Assembly: GCA_020631235.1 (NCBI GenBank) | Contig: JAHDHQ010000002.1 | Coordinates: 144,336 to 208,335 of the forward strand | Direction: 5' to 3' | Length of the DNA: 64,000 nt | DNA from: Saprospiraceae bacterium | Lineage (GTDB): Bacteria > Bacteroidota > Bacteroidia > Chitinophagales > Saprospiraceae | In this document: in pieces, positions 47,630-56,035 of the stretch | How positions within the stretch are numbered: the first letter of the stretch is position 1 | How the letters are laid out: the number at the start of each line of letters is the position of its first letter | Notes under the pieces: generated by a model | Database searches by the model: none | What the model was told of the DNA's origin: nothing | What the model saw: only the letters and a program-made list of their open reading frames with translations | Program-made: the position numbers and the translations under genes

Positions 47630-48835
47630 TTAAACCCGTTCTATTATAGTAGCATAACCTTGGCCCACACCTACGCATAGTGTGACTAAAGCATACTTTT
47701 TATTTTGCTCATGCAACTCCAGGGCTGCCGAATGCATAATTCTTGTTCCTGTTACTCCTAGCGGATGACCAATCGCAATAGCTCCACCATTCGGATTAAT
47801 TCTTGGATCATCATCAGCTAAGCCCATGGCTCGAGTACAGGCTAATGACTGAGCGGCAAAAGCTTCATTTAGTTCGATAATATCCATATCCTCTAATGTT
47901 AAATTAGCTTTCTTTAATGCTTTTTCAGAAGCATATACTGGCCCAATACCCATAATTCTTGGTTCTACTCCCACTACTGCTGAAGATACAATTCTTGCTA
48001 ATGGTTTTAAATTATATTCTTTTACCGCTTGACTAGAAGCTATGAGCGTAGCTGCTGCACCATCATTCAGTCCAGAAGCATTTCCCGCAGTGACGGTTCC
48101 TCCTTCTTTCTTAAAAGCAGTTCTTAATTTAGCTAGCACTTCCAAACTAGTATTTGGCTTTATAAATTCATCTTCGTTAAAGACGATAGGGTCTTTTTTT
48201 CTTTGCGGTATTTCTACGGATGTTATTTCTTTTGCTAGTCTTCCTGAGGCTTGAGCTTTTGCAGCTTTCATTTGTGACCAGCAGGCAAATTTATCCTGAT
48301 CTTCACGATTGATATTGTATTTTTCAGCCAGGTTTTCGGCTGTCGTACCCATACCATCTGTACCATATAAAGCTTGCATTTTAGGGTTAATAAAACGCCA
48401 GCCAAAACTACTGTCATGCATATTAGCATCGCGGCCAAAAGCTCTAGATACTTTTGAAATCACCCAAGGACCTCTAGTCATATTTTCGACACCTCCAGCT
48501 ACAAAAAGATGACCGTCTCCTGCTTTAATGGCCCGATTTGCATGGATGATAGCAGACATACCAGACGAACAAAGTCGATTCACTGTTTCTCCAGGAACTG
48601 ACCATGGCAGACCAGCTAAGAGTGAGCACATTCTAGCTACATTCCGATTATCTTCTCCTGCCTGATTTGCACAACCCATAATCACATCATCAATTGCATT
48701 TTTAGGCACAGTAGGATTTAATTCCATGAGTGCATTGATGACAATGGCTCCTAAATCATCCGTTCTTATGGTAGATAAAGTACCCGTAAAATTTCCGATG
48801 GCCGTTCTTATTCCATTAACTATGTATGATTCCAT
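47630..48835 (-). CDS. paaJ: Thiolase (PaaJ/PcaF-type 3-oxoadipyl-CoA thiolase)
   Basis: A 401-residue thiolase. The acyl-accepting Cys is in NRLCSSGMSAI (about residue 89), the His in GGAIAIGHPLGVTG and the second Cys in LVTLCVGVGQG. The opening SYIVNGIRTAIGNFTGTLS matches the PaaJ/PcaF subgroup, which cleaves 3-oxoadipyl-CoA and 3-oxo-5,6-dehydrosuberyl-CoA to acetyl-CoA and the shortened CoA ester. It lies between paaI and paaZ in the operon, 40 bases before paaZ. Confidence 0.93.
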   Translation of the reverse strand: MESYIVNGIRTAIGNFTGTLSTIRTDDLGAIVINALMELNPTVPKNAIDDVIMGCANQAGEDNRNVARMCSLLAGLPWSVPGETVNRLCSSGMSAIIHANRAIKAGDGHLFVAGGVENMTRGPWVISKVSRAFGRDANMHDSSFGWRFINPKMQALYGTDGMGTTAENLAEKYNINREDQDKFACWSQMKAAKAQASGRLAKEITSVEIPQRKKDPIVFNEDEFIKPNTSLEVLAKLRTAFKKEGGTVTAGNASGLNDGAAATLIASSQAVKEYNLKPLARIVSSAVVGVEPRIMGIGPVYASEKALKKANLTLEDMDIIELNEAFAAQSLACTRAMGLADDDPRINPNGGAIAIGHPLGVTGTRIMHSAALELHEQNKKYALVTLCVGVGQGYATIIERV

Positions 48836-48861
48836 TTATTTTTTTCTTGTTCAATATTGGT

Positions 48862-49287
48862 TTAAGATATAACTTCTTCGCTCTTTCGATACACTGTCCC
48901 TCTGAAATAATACAGGATACTTTTATCTCCATCTTTCCATACATTTACATCAAAGTCCGCCTTTTTGTAGGAGACATGCAAGGCTTTAGCTTCCGCTATT
49001 AAAACATCTCCTTCTAAAGCTGATCCAGCATAACTCATGGAACCGTTTATACTTACTGCTATCCTTCCATATGAGTTGGATGCAAAAGCAAAAGCACTGT
49101 CTGCAAAGGCAAAGGCAATGCCTCCATGCAAGATGCTGTAACCATTCAGCATCTCTTTTTTTACTGTCATAGAAAGTTTACAGTAACCTTCTTCTATGAT
49201 TAAAGGATTAATACCCATCCATTGACTGCAATAGTCTTTTTCCATCATTTTGGAATATACCTTTTGTGCCAAGGATTTATCGGTCAT
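48862..49287 (-). CDS. paaI: PaaI hotdog-fold phenylacetyl-CoA thioesterase
   Basis: A 141-residue hotdog-fold thioesterase with the family motif LHGGIAFAFADSAFAFASNS (catalytic Asp in FADSAF), which recovers CoA from stalled ring-hydroxylated intermediates of the phenylacetate pathway. Its start overlaps the end of paaH by four bases (ATGA), which indicates coupled translation. Length matches PaaI. Confidence 0.92.
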   Translation of the reverse strand: MTDKSLAQKVYSKMMEKDYCSQWMGINPLIIEEGYCKLSMTVKKEMLNGYSILHGGIAFAFADSAFAFASNSYGRIAVSINGSMSYAGSALEGDVLIAEAKALHVSYKKADFDVNVWKDGDKSILYYFRGTVYRKSEEVIS

Positions 49288-50507
49288 ATTATGTTTTTAT
49301 TTAATGTGTTGTTTCCAAAAAACGTTGTACCTGTATTGGCTAATTGGCGCAACATTGGACTGCATCTATATCTGGCTTCGTGATAAGTATTGTATAGATT
49401 ATCCATAGCATCTACGCAATGCTGTATACCTAGTTCGTCTGCCCAAGCCAGCAATCCTTTAGGGTAATTTACCCCTTTGGTCATAGCTGTGTCTATGTCC
49501 TCAGGTGAAGCTATATTATAGTAGGCGGCATCAGCTGCTTCATTAATCAACATGATGACTATACGATGCGCAATTTTTTGCATCAGTTCTGGATTTGGCA
49601 ATATTTCTGTCTCCACCCTATCAGGACCGTAATCATAAAAACCTCGTCCAGACTTTCTGCCCAGATATCCAGCTTCAACATGTCTTTTTTGTGTAAAGGA
49701 AGGTTTATATCTTGCTTCCTGATAAAAGCTATTATACATCGTTTCCGTTACGACAAAATTGACATCATGTCCGATAAAATCCATGAGTTCGAAGGGACCC
49801 ATTCTAAAGCCAGGACTTGAAGTTTCCTTAGCGTCAAGACCTGCGGGTACTGCCATTTTCATAGCAAGATCTATCATTTTCATACCTGCTAATCCTTCTT
49901 CGTATATTCTTAAGGCCTCACTATAAAAAGGTCTAGCCACTCGATTTACAATAAATCCAGGTGTGTCTTTTGCAACGACCGTTAACTTGCCCCATTTTTT
50001 AATGGTTTCATTAGCCATATTAGCCAGTGCAGGGTCTGTTTGAATGGCTGGGATAATTTCGACAAGTTTCATAAGGGGAGCTGGATTAAAAAAATGGATA
50101 CCCATAAACCTCTGAGGTTTGTTTAATCCGGCCGCTAATGATGTAATCGATAAAGAAGATGTATTGCTGGCTATAATACAATCTTCACTCACAATACTCT
50201 CCACTTGTTCGAATACCTTTTTCTTTATTTCAGGATTTTCTACGATCGCTTCTATGACTAAATCACAATCTTGAAAATGTTTCATATCTATATGGACATG
50301 AATATTGCTTTGGATGTTCGATTTTGTGTTTTCATCGATTCTACCCTTTTCTATGAGTCGATTGAGTATTTTTTCTAGTTTAGCTTGACTTTTGTCCAGC
50401 GCCTCTTGATGCATATCAAACAAATGAACCTTACAGTTATTGCTTGCTGCAATCTGGGCTATTCCGCTACCCATCGTTCCGGCTCCGATGATTCCTACTA
50501 TATTCAT
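49284..50507 (-). CDS. paaH: 3-hydroxyacyl-CoA dehydrogenase (PaaH)
   Basis: A 407-residue NAD+-dependent dehydrogenase. The N-terminal nucleotide-binding motif GIIGAGTMGSGIAQIAA is at residues 5-21; the catalytic HFFNPAPLMKLVEII block (about 138-152) and KDTPGFIVNRVARPF follow, and the C-terminal 3HCDH domain comes after (GPFELMDFIGHDVN, YPKGLLAWADELG). It oxidises 3-hydroxyadipyl-CoA. Slightly shorter than the E. coli enzyme because a second C-terminal copy is incomplete. It directly follows paaD. Confidence 0.93.
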   Translation of the reverse strand: MNIVGIIGAGTMGSGIAQIAASNNCKVHLFDMHQEALDKSQAKLEKILNRLIEKGRIDENTKSNIQSNIHVHIDMKHFQDCDLVIEAIVENPEIKKKVFEQVESIVSEDCIIASNTSSLSITSLAAGLNKPQRFMGIHFFNPAPLMKLVEIIPAIQTDPALANMANETIKKWGKLTVVAKDTPGFIVNRVARPFYSEALRIYEEGLAGMKMIDLAMKMAVPAGLDAKETSSPGFRMGPFELMDFIGHDVNFVVTETMYNSFYQEARYKPSFTQKRHVEAGYLGRKSGRGFYDYGPDRVETEILPNPELMQKIAHRIVIMLINEAADAAYYNIASPEDIDTAMTKGVNYPKGLLAWADELGIQHCVDAMDNLYNTYHEARYRCSPMLRQLANTGTTFFGNNTLNKNII

Positions 50508-51008
50508 TTATTTATGGCATTTAAAATAATCAAATGGTTCTAGACATTCTTCACATTTAAAGAGTGACTTGCATGCTGTCGAACCAAATTGGCTTACTAG
50601 TTTTGTATTTGTTGATTGACATTGAGGACATGGTACCAGTCGAGCATCCTCGAAAAGTACTTGCTTATCTAAACTGGATTCTAAAGGTGGCGCAATACCG
50701 TATTTTAACAGCTTTTGCTTCCCTTGTTCAGTTATAAAATCAGTAGTCCAAGCGGGAGTAAGTACAAGATTTACTTTGGCAGTATAACCGATACTTTCTA
50801 GTGCGTACTTAATTTCGACGGCGATCATGTCCATCGCTGGGCATCCCGAATAAGTCGGTGTAATATCCACTTCTAAATGCTTATTGTTTTCCTTGACTTT
50901 TCTGACCACACCTAAATCTAGCACTGAAAGCACAGGAATTTCTGGATCCGATACTTCGTAAAGTGCTTGATAAATTGCGGGGTCGATATGCGAAAGATGG
51001 GCTACCAT
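50508..51008 (-). CDS. paaD: PaaD, maturation factor of the phenylacetyl-CoA epoxidase
   Basis: A 166-residue protein of the MIP18/SufT (DUF59) type with a C-terminal zinc ribbon. The DUF59 part shows VSDPEIPVLSVLDLGVVRKV and TYSGCPAMDMI (conserved Cys); the zinc part has CPQCQSTNTK and LFKCEECLEPFDYFKC. PaaD helps assemble the metal cofactors of the PaaABCE oxygenase. It overlaps paaC by about 7 bases and adjoins paaH. Confidence 0.93.
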   Translation of the reverse strand: MVAHLSHIDPAIYQALYEVSDPEIPVLSVLDLGVVRKVKENNKHLEVDITPTYSGCPAMDMIAVEIKYALESIGYTAKVNLVLTPAWTTDFITEQGKQKLLKYGIAPPLESSLDKQVLFEDARLVPCPQCQSTNTKLVSQFGSTACKSLFKCEECLEPFDYFKCHK

Positions 51009-51754
51009 GTCATGTTCGGGTAAGTTCTTTGCATGTATTGAAAATCACTTAAAATAAATCCAAAATGTTCGGTATGGATTCCTTCTTTACCTCCTTTGTA
51101 AAAGAAGCCTTCTTCAGGTTTTTGCAGTCCAATGTTGCTTAACAGACCATCCACCTCCTCATAATATACAGACTTGATAGATGCTAAATCGGCTCCTATC
51201 CCTTGATTAAACATTTCGTTTTCCACCGCATTTGCTTTGGTTAACTCTTCGGTGTATGGATACAAACTAGTCACTGCTGCTTGCATTTTTTCATGACTTA
51301 CACGAGTACCTTGAGCTAGTCGTTTCATCCATGTTTTGGAAAAACGATGATGATATTTTACTTCCTTAATGGATTTATGGGCTATTGCATTGATTTGCTC
51401 GTCCTTACTTTCGCAAAGTTGCTCTAACAGAAGCAAATGATATTGATCAAAAAAATACTGCCGAGTGATTACATGAGCAAAGTCTTCATTTGGTTGCTCG
51501 ACCAATAAGGCGTTGTGATGATTCCTTTCCGTTCTTAGAAAAGCAATGCTGTCTTCAGTGGCATCTCCCGCTTTTAATTTCGCTGCGTATTGAAAATAGC
51601 TGCGTACTTGACCAAACAAATCCAAAGACATGTTGGTCAGTGCAATATCCGTTTCAAGACTCGGCCCGTGTCCACACAACTCAGACAACCTATGCCCTAA
51701 GATCATAGAGTTGTCTCCAAGCATCAAAAGGTAATTATACAGTTTATCCTGCAT
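51002..51754 (-). CDS. paaC: PaaC, structural subunit of phenylacetyl-CoA epoxidase
   Basis: A 250-residue ferritin-like protein, the non-catalytic partner of PaaA. Features are LMLGDNSMILGHRLSELCG, the NMSLDLFGQVRSYFQYAAKL helix and KEVKYHHRFSKTWMKRLAQG. It forms a heterodimer core with PaaA in which the di-iron ligands are incomplete. It starts at the paaB stop (one-base overlap) and overlaps paaD, so coupled translation is expected. Confidence 0.94.
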   Translation of the reverse strand: MQDKLYNYLLMLGDNSMILGHRLSELCGHGPSLETDIALTNMSLDLFGQVRSYFQYAAKLKAGDATEDSIAFLRTERNHHNALLVEQPNEDFAHVITRQYFFDQYHLLLLEQLCESKDEQINAIAHKSIKEVKYHHRFSKTWMKRLAQGTRVSHEKMQAAVTSLYPYTEELTKANAVENEMFNQGIGADLASIKSVYYEEVDGLLSNIGLQKPEEGFFYKGGKEGIHTEHFGFILSDFQYMQRTYPNMTW

Positions 51755-52038
51755 TATATATGCTTTAATTCGTGAGGTAAATCATAAAAAGTAGGATGTC
51801 TATACACCTTATCTTCTGCTGGTTCGAAGAGCTCTCCAAAGTTCTCTGGATTAGAAGCTGTAATTTCCGAAGAAGGAACTACCCAGATGGATACACCTTC
51901 TTGCCTTCTGGTATAGACATCTCTGGCGTTTTCGATTGCCATTTCAGCATCACTGGCATGTAGGCTACCTACATGACGATGTTCTAATCCATTTTTACTG
52001 CGTATAAAAACTTCGTATAAAGGCCATTCGTTTTTCAT
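51754..52038 (-). CDS. paaB: PaaB, small subunit of phenylacetyl-CoA epoxidase
   Basis: A 94-residue protein with the typical PaaB sequence: WPLYEVFIRSKNGLEHRHVG, MAIENARDVYTRRQEGVSIW and a C-terminal KVYRHPTFYDLPHELKHI. PaaB bridges PaaAC units in the multicomponent oxygenase. It lies 10 bases after paaA. Confidence 0.95.
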   Translation of the reverse strand: MKNEWPLYEVFIRSKNGLEHRHVGSLHASDAEMAIENARDVYTRRQEGVSIWVVPSSEITASNPENFGELFEPAEDKVYRHPTFYDLPHELKHI

Positions 52039-52048
52039 AATTTACTGT

Positions 52049-53002
52049 TTAAACTGCTTTTCTAATGGATTCTTTCGATTGTTTTTCAGAATAAGCCAAG
52101 GCTGCTTCTCGCACCCAAGCGCCATTATCCCAGGCTTTATTTCGTGCTTTAAGTCGTTCTTTATTGCAAGGACCAAAGCCTTTAACCACTTGCCAAAATT
52201 CTGTCCAATCGATTTCGCCAAAATCATAGTGCCCTCTTTCTTCATTCCATTTGAGGTCTGGGTCTGGGACTGTTAATCCAAGGAATTCAGCTTGTGGAAT
52301 GGTTATGTCTATAAACTGCTGTCGCAATTCATCATTGGTTTTACGTTTTATTTTCCATTTCATGGATTGTTCCGTGTGTGTAGATTCTGCATCAGTGGGT
52401 CCGAACATCATTAAAGAAGGCCACCACCATCTATTAAGTGCATCTTGAGCCATGGCTTTTTGCTCCTCGGTCCCATTGCATAAGGTAATCATGATTTCGT
52501 ATCCTTGTCTTTGGTGAAAAGATTCTTCCTTGCAAATCCTTACCATAGCTCTGGCATAAGGTCCATAGGATGTTCGAGTAAGCATTACTTGATTTATAAT
52601 GGCCGCTCCATCCACTAACCAGCCAATGGCTCCCATATCCGCCCATGTAACTGCTGGGTAATTAAAAATACTTGAATATTTAGCTTTACCTGTGTGTAGC
52701 TGGTGAAACAACTCATCTCTACTGATACCCAAAGTTTCTGCTGCACTATACAAATAGAGTCCGTGACCGGCTTCATCTTGCACCTTTGCAAGTAGGGCTA
52801 CTTTTCTTCGCAGACTAGGTGCTCTGGTAATCCAATTCCCTTCAGGTAACATTCCTACTATTTCGGAATGAGCATGTTGCGAAATTTGTCGGATGTGCGT
52901 TTTCCTGTATTTTTCAGGCATCCAGTCCTTAGCTTCAATGTTTTCTCCTCGATCTATACGATCTTGAAATTGTTTTTCTAAATATTCAATTGAATGTTCC
53001 AT
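52049..53002 (-). CDS. paaA: PaaA, catalytic subunit of phenylacetyl-CoA epoxidase
   Basis: A 317-residue ferritin-like di-iron protein. Ligand motifs are visible: [34 protein letters not shown] (E-x2-H) and [15 protein letters not shown] (E-x2-H), together with [20 protein letters not shown], the substrate-side motif. It converts phenylacetyl-CoA to the ring-1,2-epoxide with electrons from PaaE. It follows paaE after 11 bases. Confidence 0.96.
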   Translation of the reverse strand: MEHSIEYLEKQFQDRIDRGENIEAKDWMPEKYRKTHIRQISQHAHSEIVGMLPEGNWITRAPSLRRKVALLAKVQDEAGHGLYLYSAAETLGISRDELFHQLHTGKAKYSSIFNYPAVTWADMGAIGWLVDGAAIINQVMLTRTSYGPYARAMVRICKEESFHQRQGYEIMITLCNGTEEQKAMAQDALNRWWWPSLMMFGPTDAESTHTEQSMKWKIKRKTNDELRQQFIDITIPQAEFLGLTVPDPDLKWNEERGHYDFGEIDWTEFWQVVKGFGPCNKERLKARNKAWDNGAWVREAALAYSEKQSKESIRKAV

Positions 53003-53013
53003 TGGATAATCTT

Positions 53014-54093
53014 TTATTGATCAAAATCTACAACTATCTTATTAGAAATCGGTATGGCTTGGCAAGTTAAAATGTAACCTGCTTCTACTTCATCTTCTTC
53101 GAGAGCGTAATTAGCCAACATATCTACTTTGCCTTCCACTAGCTTGGCTCTGCAAGTGCAGCAAACGCCTCCTTTACAAGCAAATGGGAGATCTGCTTGA
53201 TTGGCTAAAGCTGCATCCAAAATATTTTGACTTCCTTGTTCGATACTAAAGTTAAAGCTTTTTCCACCATCCATGATGGTTATTTCAGCTTCGTTACCAG
53301 AAACAGCGCTGTAATCTTTTTCAGCTAATTTTTCGGCTCCGCCGCTGGTATTAAAGAGCTCAAAGTGGATCTGTTTTTTATCTATTTTTTTGCTTAGCAA
53401 AAAGTCTTGCACCATAAAAATCATGGCTTCTGGACCACAAATAAAGAACTCATGCATAGATGGTAAGTCGATGAATTGCTCAAATAGAGTGGCCAGTTTG
53501 TCTTCATCCAGTCTTCCATCAAACAAGGGAATATTTCTATATTCTTTGGTAAGGAAATAATAAATTTCCAACCGGTCTAGATAGATATTTTTTAAAGCTT
53601 CTAACTCCTCTTTTAAGATGATAGAAGCCACAGACTTATTTATGTAACACAATTTGAATGTTGCCCTGGGTTCAGCTTCTAGATGTGTTTTTATAATTGA
53701 TAATATGGGAGTTATGCCACTGCCAGCAGCAAAAGCCATATAGTTTTTATTAATGGATGGATTGACATCAACATAAAATCTGCCATCAGGCGGCATGACG
53801 TCGATCATATCCCCTTTCTTGAGCACTTCATTAGCAAAACTTGAAAATTTACCATTGGGGATTTGTTTAATGGCCACTTTCCAAGTCTTATCGAAGGGAC
53901 TGGAGCACAGCGAATAGGATCTTCGTACTTGTTCATCACCTATGGTAGCTTCCAAGGTGAGATATTGTCCTTGCTTAAAACTAAAACGCTGCTGCAAGTC
54001 TTCGGGCACTTCGAAACTAACAACCATGCAATCTTTGGTTGTTTTTTGAAGGTCATTAACCTTAAGCTTGTAAAAACGACTACTCTCTGACAT
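53014..54093 (-). CDS. paaE: PaaE, reductase subunit of phenylacetyl-CoA epoxidase
   Basis: A 359-residue NAD(P)H-dependent reductase: FAD domain ([20 protein letters not shown]), nucleotide-binding domain ([28 protein letters not shown]) and a C-terminal plant-type [2Fe-2S] ferredoxin domain ([19 protein letters not shown] and later ILTCQA). It feeds electrons to PaaA. Unusually for paa clusters it is the first structural gene; a promoter with an overlapping palindrome lies 20-50 bases upstream. Confidence 0.95.
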   Translation of the reverse strand: MSESSRFYKLKVNDLQKTTKDCMVVSFEVPEDLQQRFSFKQGQYLTLEATIGDEQVRRSYSLCSSPFDKTWKVAIKQIPNGKFSSFANEVLKKGDMIDVMPPDGRFYVDVNPSINKNYMAFAAGSGITPILSIIKTHLEAEPRATFKLCYINKSVASIILKEELEALKNIYLDRLEIYYFLTKEYRNIPLFDGRLDEDKLATLFEQFIDLPSMHEFFICGPEAMIFMVQDFLLSKKIDKKQIHFELFNTSGGAEKLAEKDYSAVSGNEAEITIMDGGKSFNFSIEQGSQNILDAALANQADLPFACKGGVCCTCRAKLVEGKVDMLANYALEEDEVEAGYILTCQAIPISNKIVVDFDQ

Positions 54094-54112
54094 ATACTAG
54101 CAAGTTGTTGAC

Positions 54113-54144
54113 TAAAACTAACACTTGTTAGTTACATATACAAA
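54113..54144 (-). promoter_or_regulatory. Predicted paa operon promoter (-33 TTTG and -7 TAGTTTTA)
   Basis: On the minus strand, TTTG (54144-54141) is followed after 20 bases by TAGTTTTA (54120-54113), one base away from the Bacteroidota -7 consensus TAnnTTTG and with the expected spacing. The paaE ATG is about 20 bases further on. Confidence 0.5.
54116..54133. promoter_or_regulatory. Candidate TetR-family operator upstream of paaE
   Basis: AACTAACACTTGTTAGTT is a perfect dyad: two 8-base arms around CT. It covers the -7 box and most of the spacer of the predicted paaE promoter, a position that would block RNA polymerase. The adjacent TetR gene supplies the natural binding protein. Confidence 0.65.
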
Positions 54145-54184
54145 TCTAGTTGAGAATAGTTTATCTAAACTGAAGAAAACCTGT

Positions 54185-54757
54185 TTACTTAGCCAATCCT
54201 TGAATGAGGCACTTTTTCATTTCTTCCTCTAATTCGATGACATTCACGTTTTGGTTTTTACTGTACCATGAGTACAGCCAACGCAATGTGGACAGAATAC
54301 TAAAGCTAGCTAACTCTATGTTGACAGGTTTAATAAACCCTTGGTCGAGGCAATCCTGAAGGATCTGTTTAAAGTCTTTTTCGTATTGGTCTCTTAAGCT
54401 TAGAAAATCTTGAATTCCTTGAGTTTCTAGGTGTATCCATTCATTAGGAATGAGCGCGACTGCATCTGGTTCGTTAATAGTAATATTTACATGAAGTGAA
54501 ACTAAGCGTTCTAGTTTTTGAAGTGGGTTAAGGGGCGCTTCTTTAATCGATTGCATACCATTAGAGAAACTATGCGCCACATTTAGCATTAACTCGTTAA
54601 GTATTTCTTGTTTAGAGCGAATGTGGTTGTATAAGCTGGAGGCTTCCATACCTATTTCTCTTGCTATATCTCTCACCGAGGTAGAACTGTAACCTCGCTT
54701 ACGAAAAAGGCTTGCTGCTTGCTGGATTATTTCTTGCCGCTTTGAGAGTTTGCTCAT
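54185..54757 (-). CDS. TetR/AcrR family regulator, probable repressor of the paa operon
   Basis: A 190-residue regulator. The ATG at 54757 overlaps the upstream methyltransferase stop (ATGA) and is preferred over an in-frame ATG at 54775. Residues about 5-55 are the helix-turn-helix domain (EIIQQAASLFRKRGYSSTSV, REIGMEASSLYNHIRSKQEI). The C-terminal part (about 75-190) is the ligand-binding helical domain. It lies directly upstream of paaE in the same direction. By analogy with PaaR-type repressors, its ligand is probably phenylacetyl-CoA, but that is inference from position. Confidence 0.85.
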   Translation of the reverse strand: MSKLSKRQEIIQQAASLFRKRGYSSTSVRDIAREIGMEASSLYNHIRSKQEILNELMLNVAHSFSNGMQSIKEAPLNPLQKLERLVSLHVNITINEPDAVALIPNEWIHLETQGIQDFLSLRDQYEKDFKQILQDCLDQGFIKPVNIELASFSILSTLRWLYSWYSKNQNVNVIELEEEMKKCLIQGLAK

Positions 54758-55317
54758 ACTAAAGCATTTGTGCACTCATAGATAAATGCGGGAGGCACAT
54801 TAATGAGTGTAAATCCTAGTCCTACTTTATTAAAATTTTGCTTTAGTTTTTTATAGGAGTTTAGGCTGTATTGGTACTGCAGGAATTTTCCATCGGCCTG
54901 TAAATAATTAGAGCAGGTTTTGAGAAATTCAGATTTTTGTTGGGCGTTAAAAAGGGCTAGGGGTAAACTTGATACAAAGTAGTCTACTTTTTTCACTCCA
55001 AGATTTTGTAGATGTTCTTCAAAATTAAAGGCAGAGTCGTGGATCAGATTTAACTGTTGGTGTTTTCCTAAACGCTGGCTAAGCTCTTGAACAAAATCAT
55101 CATTAAGCTCGAATGAAATAAGCTTTGATTGTTTATGCACTTTTGTGATCAAAGATTTTGTGAATGCTCCATTTCCAGCTCCAAATTCTACGATAACCAA
55201 TGGCTTGCTAAAATCGATCGATTTAAGCATATTATTTACCAAAAACTTGGAGCTTGGTGCGACTGAACCAATGCTCTTTAAAGAATGTAAAGCATGAGCT
55301 GTGAAACTTTTGGACAT
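54754..55317 (-). CDS. Class I SAM-dependent methyltransferase (phospholipid N-methyltransferase/PmtA-like)
   Basis: A 187-residue methyltransferase with the SAM-binding motif VIVEFGAGNGAFTKSL (about residues 37-52), the acidic SFELNDDFV and the later motif YFVSSLPLALFN. The N-terminal ALHSLKSIGSVAPSSKFL matches the PmtA-like/rRNA-dimethylase-like subgroup, whose members methylate phosphatidylethanolamine or related lipids. The substrate here is unknown. The ATGA overlap with the TetR gene means the two proteins are made together. Confidence 0.8.
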   Translation of the reverse strand: MSKSFTAHALHSLKSIGSVAPSSKFLVNNMLKSIDFSKPLVIVEFGAGNGAFTKSLITKVHKQSKLISFELNDDFVQELSQRLGKHQQLNLIHDSAFNFEEHLQNLGVKKVDYFVSSLPLALFNAQQKSEFLKTCSNYLQADGKFLQYQYSLNSYKKLKQNFNKVGLGFTLINVPPAFIYECTNALV

Positions 55318-55402
55318 AGGTTTATAGTTCCTTACAAAGTAAAGGAAAGAATGGAAGTTTACAAAATGTACACTTTAATTCTGTAGAGTGGAAGCTGAGG
55401 AT

Positions 55403-55627
55403 TTATTCCTTAATCAGATCTTCGATTTTGTTTTCGATGAACTTCTTGCCATCCCATTTTCCTAACCAGCTTACTTTTTGCTGGTTTTTGCTGTAAAGTC
55501 TATAAGCGTCGAGTGCTTTTTCTAGAGTAGTTCTTTTAATGGTAATATTTGACTGATAACCTTTATTTATTTCAAAATAATAGATTCCAGCCCCAAATTC
55601 AAACTTTTTGGTACTCCTTCTAGACAT
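55403..55627 (-). CDS. Small conserved basic protein downstream of rpsU
   Basis: A 74-residue basic, cytoplasmic protein (MSRRSTKKFEFGAGIYYFE ... WLGKWDGKKF) without a recognised motif. It lies 16 bases after rpsU and should be on the same transcript. I recall short proteins of this type in other Bacteroidota genomes but no function. Confidence 0.6.
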   Translation of the reverse strand: MSRRSTKKFEFGAGIYYFEINKGYQSNITIKRTTLEKALDAYRLYSKNQQKVSWLGKWDGKKFIENKIEDLIKE

Positions 55628-55643
55628 ATGTGTGGGTTTTAAA

Positions 55644-55835
55644 TTAAGCTTCGGATTCGAACTTCTTTAGTCGATACGCAGCATTAAGAATTTGATTTCG
55701 ACGCTCAATTGATTTCTTAGTAAAATGTTTTCTACTTCTCAACTGCTTAATAACGCCAATATCACGATGTTTACGCTTGTATCTTTTAAGCGCTCTATCT
55801 ATCGATTCTTCTGGTTTTACATCAATAATAATCAT
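55644..55835 (-). CDS. rpsU: 30S ribosomal protein S21
   Basis: A 63-residue basic protein with the S21 pattern: EESIDRALKRYKRKHRDIGV, QLRSRKHFTKKSIERRNQI, followed by a helical tail. S21 binds near the platform of the 30S subunit close to the anti-Shine-Dalgarno region; in Bacteroidota it is linked with sequestering of that region. A predicted -7 box (CAAATGTA on the plus strand, TACATTTG on the coding strand) lies at 55890-55897. Confidence 0.95.
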   Translation of the reverse strand: MIIIDVKPEESIDRALKRYKRKHRDIGVIKQLRSRKHFTKKSIERRNQILNAAYRLKKFESEA

Positions 55836-55889
55836 GTATAAATGTTCCTTTTATCTTTAAATACCTTATGGTTTACACCAATAGGGCTG

Positions 55890-55897
55890 CAAATGTA
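55890..55897 (-). promoter_or_regulatory. Predicted -7 promoter box for rpsU
   Basis: TACATTTG on the minus strand matches TAnnTTTG, giving a leader of about 45-50 bases before the rpsU ATG. No good -33 TTTG is seen. Confidence 0.45.
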
Positions 55898-56035
55898 ATG
55901 ATTATTTATGAAAATTAGTTCATTTATATTCGAATGAATGTGGAATCAACGGTATTTTAAGTCATTCTTTAAATTATCAGCCTTCAGCGAGTCCCAAAAT
56001 AACAACTTTCTATCTTTTTAGCCATTGATGATGAC

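Noticed and set aside
52079-52448. Plus-strand frames opposite paaA
   Set aside because: They are shadows of a confidently identified gene with no independent signal.
55836-56035. Search for a tRNA or small RNA in the gap between the rpsU and DUF2237 genes
   Set aside because: No cloverleaf, conserved T-loop or strong hairpin is visible, only the rpsU promoter box.
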